Shown here in pieces: positions 6,431 to 12,960 of a stretch of 61,920 nucleotides of DNA. A program made the position numbers and the translations under genes. The stretch comes from an uncultured Bacteroidota bacterium (GTDB lineage: Bacteria > Bacteroidota > Bacteroidia > Chitinophagales > Chitinophagaceae), in assembly GCA_903905065.1 (NCBI GenBank), contig CAIVEW010000112.1:1-61920 (forward strand), written 5' to 3'. Every line of letters begins with the position of its first letter. Positions within the stretch are counted from its first letter, which is position 1. The notes beneath the pieces are model-generated. The model had not been told where the DNA came from and did no database searches. It was given only the letters and a program-made list of their open reading frames with translations.

Positions 6431-8104
6431 CTACTTCACCCTCTCCTTCGGAGAGGGATGGGGAGAGGCTTCGACCGCGGCCACCAGCCGCTTTGTATAT
6501 TCATCATTTGGTTGCTTCAACACCTGCCCGGCATCGCCGCTCTCCACTATTTTACCCGCACGCATCACCATCACCCGGTCGCTGATATAGTGTACCACCG
6601 CCAGGTCGTGAGAGATAAAAAGGTAAGTAAGCTGTAACTCCTGCTGCAGGTCTTTCAGCAGGTTCAATATCTGCGCCTGTATACTCACATCCAATGCCGA
6701 TACGCTCTCGTCGCATATCAGCAATCCAGGTCGCAAAGCCAGCGCCCTTGCTATCCCTATCCGCTGGCGCTGCCCACCGGAAAACTGGTGCGGGTAACGG
6801 TTTAGCGCATCAGCGGGCAACTGCACCAAGCCCAGCAGCCGCAGGGCTTCCTTTCCAAGTTCGGCTTTCGGTACTATGTTATGCACCATCAGCGGCTCCA
6901 TCAGTGCATCCCCTATCGTCATCCTTGGATTGAGTGAAGAGTACGGATCCTGGAAAACCATCTGGATATGTCGCCTCATATCCCGCCAATTGCGCATCGG
7001 TAAAGTCGCCAGGTCGGTACCATCAAAAAGTATCTGCCCGGAATTCACGGGTATCAATCCCACAAGGCTACGACCAAGCGTGCTCTTGCCGCAGCCACTC
7101 TCCCCTACCAGTCCCAGCGTTTCACCCGTGTTCAGCACAAACGACACATCATCTACTGCCTTAAAATATCCGCTTTTGCTGGCATTTCCCTTATCGTTAA
7201 ACCACACGCCCAGGTTCTTCACTTCCATTAGGGGAGCACCCGGCGTAGTAGCTGCATACGGAATAGGTGCCGTCGGCGCTACCCCATCTACAAAATCTGA
7301 AACGACAGGCAACCTAAATCCTTTCCGCTCCGGCACTGGCCTGCAGGCCAGGAGAGCCTTAGTGTACGCCTTTTGTGGATGTTTCAGCACTTGTTCCGCA
7401 GCGCCATATTCCACCATTTCGCCCTTATGCATCACCAGCACATCATCAGCGATTGTCGCCGCCAGGGCCAGATCATGCGTAATGAATATCATCGCGCTGC
7501 CATGTTCCTGCTGCAGATACTGCATGAGCCTTACTATCTCCCGCTGCACTGTTGCATCAAGCGCTGTTGTCGGCTCATCAGCTATCAGAAGCGCAGGATG
7601 GTTGCACATCGCCATTGCTATCATCACCCGCTGCTTTTGCCCACCTGAAAGCTGGTGCGGGTATCGGTCATACATTTTCGCCGCTTCCGGAAGGCGCACT
7701 TTATCCAGCCAGCTTATGGCCATTTGTTTTGCCTCATCGTTCGATATTTTCTGGTGGATCAGTATGGCTTCCTTTATCTGCTTACCCACCTTCATCACTG
7801 GGTTCAGCGAACTCATTGGCTCCTGGAAGATCATACCATGAAGTCGTAAGTCGTGAGTCGTAAGTCGCAGGTCGGCGCCTAAAAATCGGCCGTTTGCTAT
7901 TACGGCTTTTGCCTTTGGCGGCAGCAACCCCATTAGCGCGAGCGCTGTTAGCGACTTTCCCGATCCGCTTTCCCCCACTATCGCCAGTGTTTTAGCCTTA
8001 TCTACACTAAATGAAAGATTATTTACCGCCGTAAACAGCCGCTCTCCTTCAAAAGATATAGTCAAGCCAGAAACCGATAACGTTGGGAATTGGGGATTTG
8101 TCAT
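6431..8104 (-). CDS. Peptide-type ABC transporter, fused tandem ATPase (DppD-DppF-like)
   Basis: 557 residues holding two complete ABC ATPase domains. Domain 1: Walker A GESGSGKS (44-51), Q-loop FQEP (93-96), signature LSGGQ (152-156), Walker B LLIADE (172-177), H-loop His210. Domain 2: Walker A GESGCGKS (334-341), FQDP (384-387), FSGGQ (441-445), LLICDE (461-466), His499. The IFQEPMSSLNP and PYSSLNPRMT segments are diagnostic of the oligopeptide/dipeptide/nickel subfamily, where such fusions are known. It would energise uptake of peptides, but no permease or binding protein is adjacent. Two oddities: residues 78-89 are encoded by a dispersed GTAAGTC-type repeat, and the C-terminus (PHPSPKER) by a CCTCTCC hairpin repeat. 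Confidence 0.9.
   Translation of the reverse strand: MTNPQFPTLSVSGLTISFEGERLFTAVNNLSFSVDKAKTLAIVGESGSGKSLTALALMGLLPPKAKAVIANGRFLGADLRLTTHDLRLHGMIFQEPMSSLNPVMKVGKQIKEAILIHQKISNDEAKQMAISWLDKVRLPEAAKMYDRYPHQLSGGQKQRVMIAMAMCNHPALLIADEPTTALDATVQREIVRLMQYLQQEHGSAMIFITHDLALAATIADDVLVMHKGEMVEYGAAEQVLKHPQKAYTKALLACRPVPERKGFRLPVVSDFVDGVAPTAPIPYAATTPGAPLMEVKNLGVWFNDKGNASKSGYFKAVDDVSFVLNTGETLGLVGESGCGKSTLGRSLVGLIPVNSGQILFDGTDLATLPMRNWRDMRRHIQMVFQDPYSSLNPRMTIGDALMEPLMVHNIVPKAELGKEALRLLGLVQLPADALNRYPHQFSGGQRQRIGIARALALRPGLLICDESVSALDVSIQAQILNLLKDLQQELQLTYLFISHDLAVVHYISDRVMVMRAGKIVESGDAGQVLKQPNDEYTKRLVAAVEASPHPSPKERVK
6439..6470. repeat. CCCTCTCC hairpin repeat at a gene end
   Basis: Perfect hairpin CCCTCTCC-TTC-GGAGAGGG (6439-6457) followed by ATGGGGAGAGG. 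It codes the last residues of the ABC protein. A sister copy lies at 18911-18940. Confidence 0.65.
7841..7876. repeat. GTAAGTC/GTGAGTC tandem repeat inside the ABC gene
   Basis: Tandem units AAGTCGTAAGTCGTGAGTCG and on. The same motif is intergenic at 22765-22804. Here it is translated in frame as DLRLTTHDLRL. Confidence 0.7.
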
Positions 8105-8196
8105 TGGGAATTAGGATTAATACGAAACTCATGCGGCCTCACCCGCTCTAAGCCTGCCCTGAGCGGCAGTCGAAGAGGGAGAAGCCAGGCGAGGGG

Positions 8197-8967
8197 TCAA
8201 AATCTCAGGTGTTTCACCGTCAGCCGGTTATTCAGCAATTGCTTCAGTGAATCTATCCCTATGCGCAAGTGTGTCTCCACAAAATTTTTGGTCACTTCCG
8301 TGTCGCTGGCTGCGGTTTTCACACCCTCCGGCACCATGGGTTGGTCAGACACAAGGAGCAGCGCCCCGGTAGGTATTTTATTGAAAAAGCCGGTTGTAAA
8401 AATGGTCGCCGTTTCCATATCTATGGCCATGGCGCGCACCCTGCGCAAATAGCTCTTAAAGGCATCATCATGCTCCCATACTCGCCGGTTAGTGGTGTAG
8501 ACCGTGCCCGTCCAGTAATCGCGCTTGTACTCACGTATGGTAGTAGAGATGGCCTTTTGCAGCGCAAACGCAGGAAGCGCGGGCACCTCTGGCGGAAAGT
8601 AATCATTGCTCGTACCATCTCCCCTTATTGCGGCTATCGGTAATATCAGGTCGCCCACTTTATTCTTCTTTTTCAAGCCACCGCACTTGCCCAGGAACAG
8701 CACCGCTTTTGGTTTTATAGCGGAGAGCAGATCCATCATAGTAGCGGCAGCCGGGCTCCCCATGCCAAAATTAATGATCGTAATATCTTCGGCAGTAGCA
8801 CACTGCATAGGTTTATCCTGCCCCACCACGGGTACATTGTGCGCCTCGGCAAACTGGTTCACATAACTGCTGAAATTGCACAGGAGTATATACTCACCAA
8901 AATCCTTAAGGTTTTGCCCGGTATACCGGGGCAGCCAGTTGTCTACTATCTCCTGCCTGGTTTTCAT
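8197..8967 (-). CDS. AMP nucleosidase / purine phosphorylase family
   Basis: 256 residues, PNP/UDP phosphorylase superfamily. Visible motifs: INFGMGSPAAATMMDLL (phosphate/ribose binding), VLFLGKCGGL, VGDLILPIAAIRGDGTS, and AIDMETATIFTTG with the Met-Glu pair that binds the ribose. The start MKTRQEIVDNWLPRYTG and the TVYTTNRRVWEHDD segment match the short AMP nucleosidases of Bacteroidota, which hydrolyse AMP to adenine and ribose 5-phosphate in the cytoplasm. It lies just upstream of the ABC gene on the same strand, separated by a repeat-like spacer (8105-8196), so a shared transcript is possible. Confidence 0.85.
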   Translation of the reverse strand: MKTRQEIVDNWLPRYTGQNLKDFGEYILLCNFSSYVNQFAEAHNVPVVGQDKPMQCATAEDITIINFGMGSPAAATMMDLLSAIKPKAVLFLGKCGGLKKKNKVGDLILPIAAIRGDGTSNDYFPPEVPALPAFALQKAISTTIREYKRDYWTGTVYTTNRRVWEHDDAFKSYLRRVRAMAIDMETATIFTTGFFNKIPTGALLLVSDQPMVPEGVKTAASDTEVTKNFVETHLRIGIDSLKQLLNNRLTVKHLRF

Positions 8968-9018
8968 TATTTAAAGATAATGAAATTCCTTTTGCGCATA
9001 TCTTCGTCCCGGCTAAAT

Positions 9019-9026
9019 TAACTTTG
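9019..9026 (+). promoter_or_regulatory. -7 box of the alpha/beta hydrolase gene
   Basis: TAACTTTG fits the Bacteroidota TAnnTTTG box. A TTTG lies 24 nt upstream (8991-8994), a little far for the -33 element. The hydrolase ATG is 51 nt downstream. Confidence 0.45.
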
Positions 9027-9077
9027 TACTAGCCCGGCACAGATCCGCGAGTCTGGCGTTTAAAATCACTTAGAAAA

Positions 9078-9989
9078 ATGACCCACGTAAAAACCTACTG
9101 CTTACTCCTCGTCTGCGCCGTGCTCACAATGAGCTTTGACATCCCTAAAGAAGGCTTTGCAACAAGCTCAGACGGCGCAAAAATTCACTACCGTACGTTT
9201 GGCTCGGGCAAGCCACTCCTCATCATCAACGGTGGCCCGGGCATGAATAGCGAGGGCTTCGAAGGCATGGCGCGGACACTTTCAGAAAACCGTCTCACCA
9301 TTATTTACGACCAGCGCGGTACCGGTAAGTCAAAACTGTCATCATTGGATTCCACCAATATTACTATGGACCTGATGATAGCAGATATAGAGGCCCTCAG
9401 AAAGCAATTAAATATCGATAAGTGGTCCGTGCTTGGGCATTCTTTTGGCGGCATCGTGGTATCCTACTACGCCACCAGGTATCCGGAGCATATCGATAAG
9501 ATCGTCCTCTCTTCCTCAGGTGGCGTTGACCTGGGCCTGCTAAGCGATGCGCAAAGTTCGATTGACTCAAAGCTCACAAAGGCTGAGCAGGATTCGGTAA
9601 ACTATTGGTCGGCAAAAATAGATGCCGGCGATACCAGCCATTTTGCCCGGCTACGGAGGGGGATAAACCTCGCACACGCCTACGTGATTGACCCGAAGTT
9701 CATCCCGGTCATTGGTGAGCGATTGACCCAGGGCAACCAAACCGTGAACCAACTGATCTGGACCGACCTTAACAGAATTCACTATGACTGTACCGCGGGG
9801 TTAAAGTCATATAACAAGCCGGTGCTCGTCATACAAGGCGCCCAGGATATCGTAAGCAAGAATATCGCCGAAAAATCGCACAAGGCATTCAAAAAATCGC
9901 GAGTCATTTTCATGGATCACTGCATCCATTACGGCTGGCTCGATAATCCGGAAGTTTATTTTAGGGAGGTGAACAGTTTTTTGAACTAA
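9078..9989 (+). CDS. Secreted alpha/beta hydrolase, proline iminopeptidase-like
   Basis: 303 residues with an N-terminal signal peptide (residues 1-19). The oxyanion segment GGPG (52-55), the DQRGTGKS segment (78-85), the nucleophile elbow GHSFGG with Ser122, an acid in QGAQDIVS and a C-terminal His in DHCIHYGW complete the catalytic set. GGPG with DQRG(T/C)GxS is typical of the proline iminopeptidase branch (peptidase S33), which removes N-terminal proline or acts on small esters and amides. Export suggests a periplasmic role. It is a single-gene unit with its own -7 box. Confidence 0.82.
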   Translation: MTHVKTYCLLLVCAVLTMSFDIPKEGFATSSDGAKIHYRTFGSGKPLLIINGGPGMNSEGFEGMARTLSENRLTIIYDQRGTGKSKLSSLDSTNITMDLMIADIEALRKQLNIDKWSVLGHSFGGIVVSYYATRYPEHIDKIVLSSSGGVDLGLLSDAQSSIDSKLTKAEQDSVNYWSAKIDAGDTSHFARLRRGINLAHAYVIDPKFIPVIGERLTQGNQTVNQLIWTDLNRIHYDCTAGLKSYNKPVLVIQGAQDIVSKNIAEKSHKAFKKSRVIFMDHCIHYGWLDNPEVYFREVNSFLN

Positions 9990-10083
9990 GGTTATTTGAA
10001 AGCTGAAATCACACTAAATAATTCCCATATTGTTTTGCTTTTATTCAAATGAGAGGCGTCACACCTCCCCTCCTGTTTTTAGG

Positions 10084-10145
10084 TGCCTGAAAAGGCAAGA
10101 CGGCAGGTCCGCGCCTGAAAACATAGCGAAGCAGTGTTTTCAGGC
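10084..10145. repeat. Structured intergenic element with two hairpins
   Basis: First hairpin TGCCT-GAAA-AGGCA (10084-10097) with a GNRA tetraloop. Second hairpin GCCTGAAAACA / TGTTTTCAGGC (10113-10123 and 10135-10145) with an 11-nt loop. It lies between the hydrolase and the toxin-antitoxin operon. A frame runs through it (10030-10281) but its sequence looks non-protein-like. Confidence 0.5.
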
Positions 10146-10215
10146 CGGGGTGGTCAACTCCCGCACTTGTGAAATGCCCCCTTTCAACAATGCAGTGACA
10201 TTATTGCATATTTCG

Positions 10216-10223
10216 TATATTTG
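10216..10223 (+). promoter_or_regulatory. -7 box of the ParE/RelE-type operon
   Basis: TATATTTG matches TAnnTTTG, 15 nt before the antitoxin ATG. No good -33 TTG lies at the expected distance. Confidence 0.5.
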
Positions 10224-10237
10224 TAAAAAGCAGAAGA

Positions 10238-10474
10238 ATGAATACAGCAGCAATAAGGCAGCAACTACATCACTTTATTGATACTGCCGACGACAGCAAT
10301 ATTAATGACCTTTTCGATTATGTAGAAAACGGTAGTGAGCGCAAATACACCTGCTCACCCGAGGAACTGAAAATGTTGCACGAACGGGCAGAAAAATGTT
10401 TGAAGGGCGAAACAGTTAAATACACCGTGGAGGAAGCACATAATTATATCAGGAACAGCCGAAAAACAGCATGA
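10238..10474 (+). CDS. Antitoxin of a ParE/RelE-type pair
   Basis: 78 residues. The N-terminus (MNTAAIRQQLHHFIDTADDSNINDLFDYVEN) and the C-terminal YTVEEAHNYIRN segment match the small addiction-module antitoxins paired with RelE/ParE toxins in Bacteroidota. These bind and mask the toxin and usually repress their own promoter. Its stop overlaps the toxin start (ATGA at 10471-10474), so translation is coupled. A -7 box lies just upstream. Confidence 0.75.
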   Translation: MNTAAIRQQLHHFIDTADDSNINDLFDYVENGSERKYTCSPEELKMLHERAEKCLKGETVKYTVEEAHNYIRNSRKTA

Positions 10475-10758
10475 AATATTTACTGTTCGTTTCTGCTGAT
10501 GCCCGGCAGGAAGCAATGGAAGCCTATCACTATTATGAAGACAAACGCCCGGGATTAGGAGAAGAATTCCTCGATGACCTTGAAAAACATTATCACAAAT
10601 TGGCATCGAATCCACTGGCCTACAGCTTCATGGACTATTCTAACGTCATTCGCGATGTGTATCTCCGGCGTTTTCCTTTCATCATTGTTTTCGTGGTCAT
10701 AGAACTAGAAGTGAATGTTATCTCAGTGAGACATACAAGCAGAAAACCGTTTATTTGA
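10471..10758 (+). CDS. RelE/ParE family toxin
   Basis: 95 residues, typical size. The helix hairpin (AMEAYHYYEDKRPGLGEEFLDDLEKHYHKLASNPLAY, read in parts) followed by strands (IRDVYLRRFPFIIVFVV, VNVISVRHTSRKP) is the RelE/ParE fold. The R-RFPF-I-F and V-HTSR-P residues are the usual core and basic C-terminal patch. Members are either ribosome-dependent mRNA interferases (RelE) or gyrase poisons (ParE), and which applies here cannot be told. The gene appears intact and is the second gene of a two-gene operon. Confidence 0.82.
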   Translation: MKYLLFVSADARQEAMEAYHYYEDKRPGLGEEFLDDLEKHYHKLASNPLAYSFMDYSNVIRDVYLRRFPFIIVFVVIELEVNVISVRHTSRKPFI

Positions 10759-10951
10759 TCTTGCAAGAGCAAACATAGAAATTATTTCAATTTTTACGTC
10801 ATCTGCTAGTCTCCGCTTTTTCAGCAGGACTCGCCGATTCGCGCACAGAAGCCATTCATCATTCTTTTACGTCCTTGCTAGGGTATTAAGTTTCTTTTTC
10901 CACCCGCATTTGCATTATAAAACTAACCATTATGCCGATAATTAAAAGATG

Positions 10952-10982
10952 TTGGAGCGCATTACTTTGCTATCTACCTTTG
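10952..10982 (+). promoter_or_regulatory. Near-consensus Bacteroidota promoter with no gene behind it
   Basis: TTG (10952-10954), 20 nt, TACCTTTG (10975-10982): both elements and the spacing fit the housekeeping sigma consensus TTG-N19..21-TAnnTTTG. Transcription would start near 10989. No gene follows on this strand for 1.6 kb. Confidence 0.55.
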
Positions 10983-10989
10983 TACCGAA

Positions 10990-11382
10990 TTAGTCGATTT
11001 TACCTTTTTAGCGCGGTTATCTGCTTCAGATTAATCATATAAATCAAAAAAATCACAGTTCAGACAAGAGCAAAAAATGGGCAACTTTTGAGCATTTACG
11101 GAAGTAAACCACGTGTGCAAACCAAAATCAGGACGAGACACCTGAGTAAGAATTGAGCAAAAGTGAGCAAGAATTGAGCAACTATTTTCGCTTACTTCGT
11201 TGATTATCAAGATAAACGTGTGCAACAAAATATTTTTCGCGAAGATGAGCAGTTTTAACCCCATGCCACATTTGTTAAAATAACGTGATGTTATCATTAA
11301 ACCGCAAAACCAAAAATACACTTTTTGTTAGCATATTCTGTTAGCAAAGCGCTCACAACTTCATATCTTAAAAGAATAATGT
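10990..11382 (+). other. Gene-free stretch between a promoter and a terminator
   Basis: No frame above 20 codons with convincing composition is seen on the plus strand. It contains a dispersed AATCA/GTTCAGA repeat (11031-11066), AAGAATTGAGCAA twice, 21 nt apart (11148-11160, 11169-11181), and CGTGTGCAA twice (about 11111 and 11215). The 97-codon minus-strand frame here reads out the repeat and is not credible. It may be a noncoding transcript or the decayed left end of the prophage. Confidence 0.35.
11031..11066. repeat. Dispersed AATCA/GTTCAGA element, copy 2
   Basis: TTAATCATATAAATC, then AAAATCACAGTTCAGACAAG; related to the copies at 1244-1337, 15837-15880 and 39609-39630. Confidence 0.5.
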
Positions 11383-11418
11383 AAAGCAGTTTTAAAGACC
11401 CTTTAAAACTGCTTTTTT
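11383..11418 (+). terminator. Strong rho-independent terminator
   Basis: Stem AAAGCAGTTTTAAAG / CTTTAAAACTGCTTT (11383-11397 and 11401-11415), loop ACC, then a T run on the plus strand. It ends the gene-free unit started at 10952-10982 and isolates the structured RNA locus downstream. Confidence 0.75.
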
Positions 11419-11425
11419 CTTGACT

Positions 11426-11433
11426 TATATTTG
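11426..11433 (+). promoter_or_regulatory. -7 box in front of the structured RNA element
   Basis: TATATTTG matches TAnnTTTG. With the usual 5-8 nt to the start site, transcription would begin at about 11438-11441, at the first bases of the 19-bp stem. No good -33 TTG is seen at 19-21 nt. Confidence 0.45.
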
Positions 11434-11436
11434 CAT

Positions 11437-11559
11437 CGCTAACCAATACCAAGCCAGCTAAAACTGGCCTGTTTTCTCCTTAATAGAGAAACCCGCCCGG
11501 ACAGAAGGAGTAATCCTTCAGGCTTGGTATTGGTTAGCGCCTACTGGTCGTCCGGGCGG
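11437..11559 (+). ncRNA. Candidate structured RNA: three-hairpin multiloop with pseudoknot
   Basis: A 19-bp perfect stem (CGCTAACCAATACCAAGCC at 11437-11455 with 11521-11539) closes a loop holding three small hairpins: GCCAG/CTGGC (11453-11468, competing with the last bases of the outer stem), TTTCTC/GAGAAA (11473-11491) and GAAGGA-GTAA-TCCTTC (11504-11519) with a GNRA tetraloop. CCGCCCGGAC (11493-11502) inside the loop is perfectly complementary to GTCCGGGCGG (11550-11559) outside it, which gives a 10-bp pseudoknot. A TAnnTTTG box ends 4 nt before the stem and a strong terminator precedes it. The convergent dam gene ends 7 nt downstream, so on the minus strand the same DNA could act as a dam terminator. 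No known RNA family is recognised. Confidence 0.5.
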
Positions 11560-11566
11560 CTAAAAC

Positions 11567-12346
11567 TCAAATAGGATAATTTGCCGTCATACACTCGACC
11601 TTAATTTTCCCGGCTCCCTTATTGACACTTACCTTTTGCTCGACGCGTTCCTGATACCACCCATGACGCTTAACATATTCTGCCAATATCTCACTCGGAT
11701 AGCTACTCAGCAGAAATTTACCTTTTACAGCAGCCAACGTATCTAACAGCCTGGTAAAATCCTGCAAGCTGTATCCTTCATAATGCCCACAGTCGCTATT
11801 GAAATATGGAGGATCACAATAATGGAAGGCATCGGCGTGATCACGACTTCTGATTATATAAATGGCATCGGCGCATTCCAACTGTACATTCTGCAACCTG
11901 ATTGCATACTCTTGGGTGAACTGTACACCCTTGTTGATAATCTTCTTAGTCGTTGTATTCTTGCCTTTATCATATCCCCAGGAGCCGTCGATGATCGATG
12001 CAAACGACTGGCTGGCCAGTACCCAAACCGCCCACGCCCTCTGTAGGTCATCAAACAGATGTGGATTGTTGTAGATCACTGACGCATCCTTATGCAGCCT
12101 TCGGCTGTGTAGGGTGATGTTGATCTTTGTCTGAAGGGAAACAAAATCCTGCTGTATGACCTTGTAGAAGTTGATCAACTCTTTGTTAGTGTCGTTGATC
12201 ACCTCCACCTCCGATGGCTCTTTAGCGAACAGGAGCGCCGCGCCACCGGCAAAAGGTTCATTATACAATAGATGTTCTGGGAACATCGGCAAAATCGTAG
12301 AGACTAGCTTCTGCTTGCCTCCGTAGTACGTGATTGCACTTTTCAT
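11567..12346 (-). CDS. dam: Dam-type DNA adenine-N6 methyltransferase
   Basis: 259 residues from ATG 12346, chosen because MKSAITYYGGKQKL is the conserved family start. An upstream ATG at 12442 would add 32 unlike residues. Motifs of the D12 class: YYGGK (7-11), NEPFAGGAAL (29-38, SAM binding), Asp52 after VIN, and DPPY (178-181), the catalytic tetrad for adenine N6 methylation. The usual target of close relatives is GATC, but specificity cannot be read here. No restriction enzyme is beside it, so it is an orphan methylase, as often carried by phages for protection or regulation. It is bracketed by GC-rich hairpins (11437-11559 and 12469-12537). Confidence 0.85.
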   Translation of the reverse strand: MKSAITYYGGKQKLVSTILPMFPEHLLYNEPFAGGAALLFAKEPSEVEVINDTNKELINFYKVIQQDFVSLQTKINITLHSRRLHKDASVIYNNPHLFDDLQRAWAVWVLASQSFASIIDGSWGYDKGKNTTTKKIINKGVQFTQEYAIRLQNVQLECADAIYIIRSRDHADAFHYCDPPYFNSDCGHYEGYSLQDFTRLLDTLAAVKGKFLLSSYPSEILAEYVKRHGWYQERVEQKVSVNKGAGKIKVECMTANYPI

Positions 12347-12468
12347 TTTATGGTTTGTTAATTGGTTACGTATCGCTTGCCTGCTTTCTCCAACTAACTC
12401 ACTATATTTGCCCTGCGAATCATTAATGTAGTGTCCTGACAAGGCTTGTCTTATTTATCTAAAGATAA

Positions 12469-12537
12469 CCGCCCGGATACCATGCTGCATTAGTGGTTCG
12501 CAAAATCCTAAACAGTAGGCCGGGCGGCCCTTTTTTT
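12469..12537 (+). terminator. GC-rich hairpin with T run, right flank of dam
   Basis: CCGCCCGG (12469-12476) pairs with CCGGGCGG (12520-12527), followed by CCC and seven T. The same core occurs in the left flank structure of dam. Part of the loop (12485-12501) is also complementary, 15 of 17 bases, to 12567-12583 just before the lipoprotein start. Confidence 0.5.
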
Positions 12538-12585
12538 CAATTAATTAATTTTCATATCTTCGTACTGCGAACTATTAATGCAGTT

Positions 12586-12960
12586 ATGAAAAAATTTACT
12601 TTGGCATTCCTATGCCTGGCTGTGCTTGCGTGCACCAAAAAAGATCAGAATACCATTCCGGAGATCATCCAACGAGACAAAGCGGCGAAAACAACCACTT
12701 ATCTCCCCATGATCTGGTACCTTAATACCGATTCGTCCGAATATTTCATTATGAACGGCGATTCCATTTCTGTACCACAATATCTCCCGGTACTCCCGAC
12801 GTTCTACGCCTATCACCATTTAGGCGGCGACAGCATCTATATCCCCTATATCAACAATACCTTGGTGCTTATTCCCTATCATTACGATGCACAAGGGGTG
12901 AGCGATTCACTGGAATATATCAACACATATTCCGGCTACACCACCTGGTGGCATCGCTAG
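12586..12960 (+). CDS. Small hypothetical lipoprotein in the prophage remnant
   Basis: 124 residues from ATG 12586. The longer frame from 12493 runs through the hairpin and is rejected. The signal MKKFTLAFLCLAVLACTKKD has a lipobox with Cys16. The mature part is rich in Tyr, Pro and Ile (WYLNTDSSEYFIMNGDS, SIYIPYINNTLVLIPY) and suggests a small beta protein. The family is not recognised. A TATCTTCG box (one mismatch to TAnnTTTG) lies at about 12554. Its last bases overlap the end of the convergent tail-fibre gene by 4 nt. In phages such lipoproteins can alter the host surface, which here is only a possibility. Confidence 0.6.
   Translation: MKKFTLAFLCLAVLACTKKDQNTIPEIIQRDKAAKTTTYLPMIWYLNTDSSEYFIMNGDSISVPQYLPVLPTFYAYHHLGGDSIYIPYINNTLVLIPYHYDAQGVSDSLEYINTYSGYTTWWHR

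Noticed and set aside
10030-10281. 83-codon frame before the toxin-antitoxin pair
   Set aside because: It reads through two hairpins and overlaps the antitoxin start in another frame; it reflects a structured repeat.
11148-11230. CRISPR array suggested by short repeats
   Set aside because: Only two copies each of 9- and 13-nt repeats, with no regular spacers and no cas genes in the window.
11031-11321. 97-codon minus-strand frame
   Set aside because: Its end is the dispersed AATCA/GTTCAGA repeat, with Phe/Cys/Ser-rich composition unlike a protein and repeats in the middle.
10990-11415. RNase P RNA or tmRNA in the gene-free unit
   Set aside because: The length would fit, but no GAGGAAAGTCC-type core, no tRNA-like ends and no tag-peptide frame are present.
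11437-11559. Retron or known ribozyme
   Set aside because: The outer stem recalls a retron RNA, but no reverse transcriptase is near and no hammerhead or twister core sequence is seen.
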